A DNA stretch of 9,042 bases from DATKZS01 sp035527835 [NCBI: bacterium] (GTDB taxonomy: Bacteria > RBG-13-61-14). Both the position numbers and the translations under genes were made by a program. Under the pieces are notes generated by a model. The model had not been told where the DNA came from. It saw nothing but the letters and a program-made list of their open reading frames with translations, and searched no databases. This document shows, in pieces, positions 7,021 through 9,042 of the stretch. Location: NCBI GenBank assembly GCA_035527835.1, contig DATKZS010000152.1, positions 1-9,042 of the forward strand. The letters run 5' to 3'. How positions within the stretch are numbered: the first letter of the stretch is position 1; each line of letters opens with the position of its first letter.

Positions 7021-7043
7021 CGGCCCGGCGCCGGCCCGGGCCG
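7021..7043. promoter_or_regulatory. All-G/C hairpin in the nadE 5' leader
   Basis: CGGCCCGG (7021-7028) pairs perfectly with CCGGGCCG (7036-7043) around a 7-nt loop. On the nadE transcript it would lie 6 nt upstream of the Shine-Dalgarno, so it could influence ribosome access or mRNA stability. It shows no feature of a named riboswitch class, and it may be a simple GC-rich dyad. Confidence 0.4.
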
Positions 7044-7053
7044 TCCGATGAAA

Positions 7054-7082
7054 AACTTACTATGCGGCCAACGGCGAGTCAA
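7054..7082 (-). promoter_or_regulatory. Possible nadE promoter
   Basis: On the minus strand, TTGACT (7077-7082, 5 of 6 matches to the -35) stands 17 nt from TAAGTT (7054-7059, 3 of 6 matches to the -10). Transcription would start near 7047, so the mRNA would begin almost at the GC hairpin. The -10 is weak, and the call rests mainly on the -35 and its position. Confidence 0.3.
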
Positions 7083-7183
7083 GAAAAGCGCGCGGGCGCC
7101 CGGCCCAGAATGGCGGAAAGATTTTACGCTCTGTGCACTGCGGGGTGGATGAATGTGGCCGGCGCCGAAAAGAATTTTTACAC

Positions 7184-7187
7184 GGAT
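7184..7187. repeat. Left copy of a 4-bp target-site duplication (GGAT)
   Basis: GGAT directly abuts the left terminal inverted repeat. The same four bases directly abut the right terminal repeat at 7310-7313. In the uninterrupted related repeat the position is a single GGAT (ATCC at 7517-7520 on the plus strand), as expected for a duplication made on insertion. Four bases can match by chance; the empty-site comparison is the stronger argument. Confidence 0.6.
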
Positions 7188-7219
7188 GAGCCTCTTGCAA
7201 AAAGATTCCGGGGGGTAGC

Positions 7220-7236
7220 GCCGGCATCTTGCCGGC
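7220..7236. repeat. Left inner hairpin of the 122-bp element
   Basis: GCCGGCA / TGCCGGC, a 7-bp stem with a TCT loop. It is one of two inverted cores in the element. Confidence 0.8.
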
Positions 7237-7271
7237 AACGTAACCCCCTAATATTACTGGTGCCTGTTTTT

Positions 7272-7288
7272 GCCGCCAAGATGGCGGC
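7272..7288. repeat. Right inner hairpin of the 122-bp element
   Basis: GCCGCCA / TGGCGGC, a 7-bp stem with an AGA loop. Read on the minus strand it matches the left core except for one exchanged base pair (G-C to C-G), so both sides of the stem changed together. Confidence 0.8.
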
Positions 7289-7309
7289 GCTACATTTTGC
7301 AAGAGGCTC

Positions 7310-7313
7310 GGAT
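7310..7313. repeat. Right copy of the 4-bp target-site duplication (GGAT)
   Basis: GGAT immediately follows the right terminal inverted repeat and equals the four bases before the left one (7184-7187). Confidence 0.6.
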
Positions 7314-7439
7314 GGAACGGATTAAAACGGATTCCACGGATCGGAAATAACGGAGCTCCGTGTGATCCGTCCCCAATCCGCCGGCGTGAATCAAACAACC
7401 CCGCTCCCAGTCATGCATTTTGTCCTCTTGCTTAAGCCT

Positions 7440-7534
7440 ACGGATGATAACGGATGGCACGGATCATTGTCATGAAAACATCGTTCCGATCCGTGTCATC
7501 CGTCCCATCCGTTTTCATCCGTGTAAATTCTTTA
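7440..7534 (-). repeat. ACGGAT-type repeat, copy 2, uninterrupted, with an inverted partner arm
   Basis: Read on the minus strand, 7534 to 7484 gives AAAGAATTTACACGGATG, then ACGGAT three more times at 9- to 10-nt steps, ending ACGGATCGGAA. This is the same order as copy 1 without the insertion. The opposite arm at 7440-7465 (ACGGATGATAACGGATGG, CACGGATC) is a shortened inverted copy that lacks one 9-nt step. The whole is therefore an imperfect palindrome around a loop of about 20 nt. It is non-coding. Confidence 0.7.
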
Positions 7535-7590
7535 ACCCCGCCTGATGATGATCCACTCTCGAATGCGGAGAACCAAATTTTAATTGCAGC

Positions 7591-7607
7591 GCGGGTCTCC
7601 GGCCCGC
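7591..7607. repeat. Third kind of intergenic GC hairpin
   Basis: GCGGGTC-TCC-GGCCCGC folds into a 7-bp stem with one T-G wobble and a 3-nt loop. It resembles the other short hairpin units of this window in size and GC content but not in sequence. It occurs once here, so calling it a dispersed repeat is inference. Confidence 0.45.
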
Positions 7608-7710
7608 GGCACGAGATCAAGGGGCAGGCGGAACGCGAACCGGGAACGGGTTTACATCGGGAGGTGCTTACCATAGAATAGTGGGGCCTGGCGCGGACCG
7701 GGCGGCGGCC

Positions 7711-9042
7711 ATGACGATAAAAGAACGACTCGACAAGGACGTCTTCCTCCACTTCAACCTGGTGCAGGTGGGAGTGACGGTGGCGGGCTGCTTGATTATT
7801 TTCTTCTTCATCCTGGAGGCCTGTCCGGGCCTGATGGGGATGTCGTGGGAGCTTTTGATCCGGGGCGCTCCGGTGGGCATATTGCTGGGCGTGCTCTCGC
7901 TCACCTACAACTCTTCATATCTCAAGGTGCTCTTCGACCTGGAGCGTTTCACGCTCCGGGGCCGGGAAATGGAGAGCGGAGCGTGGGCCAGGCTCCAGGA
8001 GGCCACTTACAAGCTGCCGCTGCGCCTGCTGCTGCTGACTTTTCTCATGTGGCCCCCCGGCATCGGTGTGATCGCGCTGTGGATGAAGCTCACGGGGATC
8101 CTGAACCTTGAGGATTCGGTGCGCATCGCGGTATGCGGCCTGCTCTTCTCTCCGCTGCAGGGCCTGGTCTTGTTCTATTCCACCCGCTACAGCATGCGGC
8201 GGCTGAGCACGCTGCTCCATGAGCTGGGCCACGGGATCACGGGCGAGCGGCGGGGCGGCCTGGGGATCCGGGAGAAGCTGATCGCGAGTTTCGTGTGCCT
8301 GGCGGTGATCCCGCTGCTGGCGGGGGTGCTGATCAGCCAGGTGCAGCGGGAGCGGGTCGCGGTGAATTTCCGTCTTAATGACGTGTGCCGGGCGCTGGAC
8401 CGGGTGCAGGCCTCGGCCGGACAGGAGAACTCCGCGGAGTCGTGGGAGCGGGCGGGCCGGGCCGCGCTGCAGGGCGGCGGGCTGCCGGAGGGGACGTCGT
8501 TCCTGGTCACGGACGAACACGGCGGGCTCGTGTCCGGCGAGTTCGACCGGGCGGCGCGCAAGGTGTGGCGCGAGGGCATGGCGGAGGGGGCCGCGGGCGG
8601 CGAGTGCCAGCGCATGCCGTTGCCGGGGCAGCGGCGGTTCATCGTGATGAAGTACTACCGTGACCCCGAGGTCTGGATCAGCGCCGTGACCTTTCCCTTT
8701 CCGCCGGCGGCGCCGTTCTGGTCGAGCCATGGCGTGACCATGGTCCTGGTGGCGGTGGTGATCGTGATCGGGGTGTTTCTGGGCTTTGTCGCGGCGGCGG
8801 ACGTGGGCACGCCGGTGCGCCGCCTCTCGGAGACCGCGGCGGCGGCGGCGCGGGGCGAGCGGGCCCAGGCCTCGGGTTTCCTGCCCGACGACGAGCTCTC
8901 GGAGCTGTCGTTCGGGTTCAACTCCCTGGTCGCCTCGATCCATCAGGAGTTGGCGCGGTCGTCGGAACTGGTGGCCCAGGTCCGGGAGGTGATCGCGGGC
9001 CTGGGCGAGCAGACGAAGAGCATCGCCCAGCTGGGCGAGCGG
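7711..9042 (+). CDS. Membrane sensor with HAMP domain, probable methyl-accepting chemotaxis receptor (3' truncated)
   Basis: An open frame of 444 codons runs off the window end. Hydrophobic segments lie at about 18-36, 52-67, 102-125, 138-157, 189-209 and 341-362. The first four form an N-terminal membrane module. The fifth (after REKLIASF, with PLLAGVLI) and sixth bracket a region of about 130 residues, presumably the periplasmic sensing part. A HAMP domain follows (about 362-412): GTPVRRLSETAAAAARGE, then the DELSELSFGFNSLVASI helix. HAMP domains pass conformational signals to a cytoplasmic output. The start of the output is a coiled coil (SSELVAQVREVIAGLGEQTKSIAQLGER) that resembles the beginning of a chemotaxis-receptor signalling domain, but the diagnostic tip lies beyond the window. 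A kinase or cyclase output is possible. The ATG at 7711 lacks a clear Shine-Dalgarno. An in-frame GTG at 7681 is an alternative, with GGGAGG (7659-7664) 16 nt before it, which is too far to be convincing. Confidence 0.8.
   Translation, partial: MTIKERLDKDVFLHFNLVQVGVTVAGCLIIFFFILEACPGLMGMSWELLIRGAPVGILLGVLSLTYNSSYLKVLFDLERFTLRGREMESGAWARLQEATYKLPLRLLLLTFLMWPPGIGVIALWMKLTGILNLEDSVRIAVCGLLFSPLQGLVLFYSTRYSMRRLSTLLHELGHGITGERRGGLGIREKLIASFVCLAVIPLLAGVLISQVQRERVAVNFRLNDVCRALDRVQASAGQENSAESWERAGRAALQGGGLPEGTSFLVTDEHGGLVSGEFDRAARKVWREGMAEGAAGGECQRMPLPGQRRFIVMKYYRDPEVWISAVTFPFPPAAPFWSSHGVTMVLVAVVIVIGVFLGFVAAADVGTPVRRLSETAAAAARGERAQASGFLPDDELSELSFGFNSLVASIHQELARSSELVAQVREVIAGLGEQTKSIAQLGER

Larger units (their letters stand above)
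7188..7309. mobile_element. 122-bp non-coding palindromic insertion element (MITE/REPIN-like)
   Basis: Perfect 15-bp terminal inverted repeats, GAGCCTCTTGCAAAA (7188-7202) and TTTTGCAAGAGGCTC (7295-7309), enclose two inverted copies of a 21-nt hairpin core, TAGCGCCG-S-CATCTTG-S-CGGC (7216-7236; 7272-7292 in reverse). A G-run (7211-7215) can also pair with a C-run (7244-7248). The centre, about 7249-7271, is AT-rich spacer. There is no open frame of its own, so any movement must use a transposase supplied elsewhere, as with MITEs, or with REP doublets mobilised by RAYT (TnpA-REP) enzymes. GGAT flanks both ends. No transposase is visible in the window. Confidence 0.75.
7168..7380 (+). repeat. 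ACGGAT-type repeat, copy 1, interrupted by a 122-bp insertion
   Basis: The left part (7168-7187, ending TTTTTACACGGAT) and the right part (from 7310: GGATGGAACGGATT, then AAAACGGATTCC, ACGGATCGGAA) join into one continuous repeat when the 122-bp element and one copy of GGAT are removed. The joined sequence matches the minus-strand reading of the copy at 7484-7534. The far end turns round: CGGAGCTCCG (7351-7360) is a palindrome, and GATCCGTCCCCAATCCG (7364-7380) is a degenerate inverted copy of the ACGGAT motif. No coding sense is visible. Confidence 0.7.

Noticed and set aside
5480-7051. Plus-strand open frame of 523 codons
   Set aside because: It is antisense to nadE with the same shadow composition. 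nadE on the other strand has complete family motifs.
7060-7398. Minus-strand open frame of 112 codons
   Set aside because: It is made up largely of the 122-bp element and the ACGGAT repeat, with no supported start and no protein-like signal.
7438-7752. Minus-strand open frame of 104 codons
   Set aside because: It covers repeat copy 2 and the start of the receptor gene, and the translation is of repeat DNA (for example TDGTDDTDR).
8218-8232. HELGH (residues 170-174 of the receptor), matching the HExxH zinc-protease motif
   Set aside because: It lies in a loop just after the fourth TM segment, with no partner motif such as the second metal ligand of site-2 proteases. It is probably chance.
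7915-8943. Minus-strand open frame of 342 codons
   Set aside because: It is a His/Arg/Pro/Gln-rich shadow antisense to the HAMP receptor, which has clear membrane segments and a HAMP domain in the plus frame.

Overview
The window looks like a chromosomal segment of a GC-rich, Gram-negative, repeat-rich bacterium. Two predicted lipoproteins and a multi-membrane-segment HAMP sensor point to a diderm. The intergenic DNA is crowded with short GC-rich hairpins and with degenerate ACGGAT-type repeats. From general familiarity I associate such repeats with environmental lineages such as Lentisphaerota, Kiritimatiellota, Verrucomicrobiota and Planctomycetota. That placement is inference, and nothing in the window fixes the phylum.

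Layout: 1-324 (+) is the 3' end of a PIN-like protein gene. It converges on 367-1494 (-), a predicted lipoprotein that may contain two SRPBCC-like halves, with its own sigma70-type promoter at 1518-1547. Next, 1660-4605 (-) encodes a large YprA/MrfA-like helicase fused to a DEDD 3'-5' exonuclease. A block of GGGACA/TGTCCC hairpin repeats (4676-4786) separates it from a minus-strand pair, 5225-7000 (NAD+ synthetase) followed 13 nt later by 4780-5211 (LPP20-like lipoprotein). The repeat block supplies the stop codon of the lipoprotein gene. The 710-base gap 7001-7710 holds the NAD+ synthetase leader (Shine-Dalgarno, GC hairpin, possible promoter), a 122-bp nested palindromic insertion element, two copies of an ACGGAT repeat and a third kind of hairpin; I see nothing in 7381-7439 or 7608-7658. 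From 7711 to the window end (+) runs a six-TM HAMP-containing receptor, open at the 3' edge and probably of the chemotaxis-receptor type.

The genes do not form one pathway. The helicase-exonuclease is a DNA-repair candidate, comparable to the MrfA and MrfB proteins encoded by adjacent genes in Bacillus subtilis. NAD+ synthetase makes NAD+, and the lipoprotein and receptor are envelope proteins.

Three points stand out. The NAD+ synthetase has an intact synthetase domain, but glycine replaces the expected glutaminase nucleophile cysteine. The helicase and nuclease are joined by a very acidic linker. The 122-bp element sits precisely inside an ACGGAT repeat with a 4-bp target duplication, and a related uninterrupted copy lies about 200 bp away in the opposite orientation.
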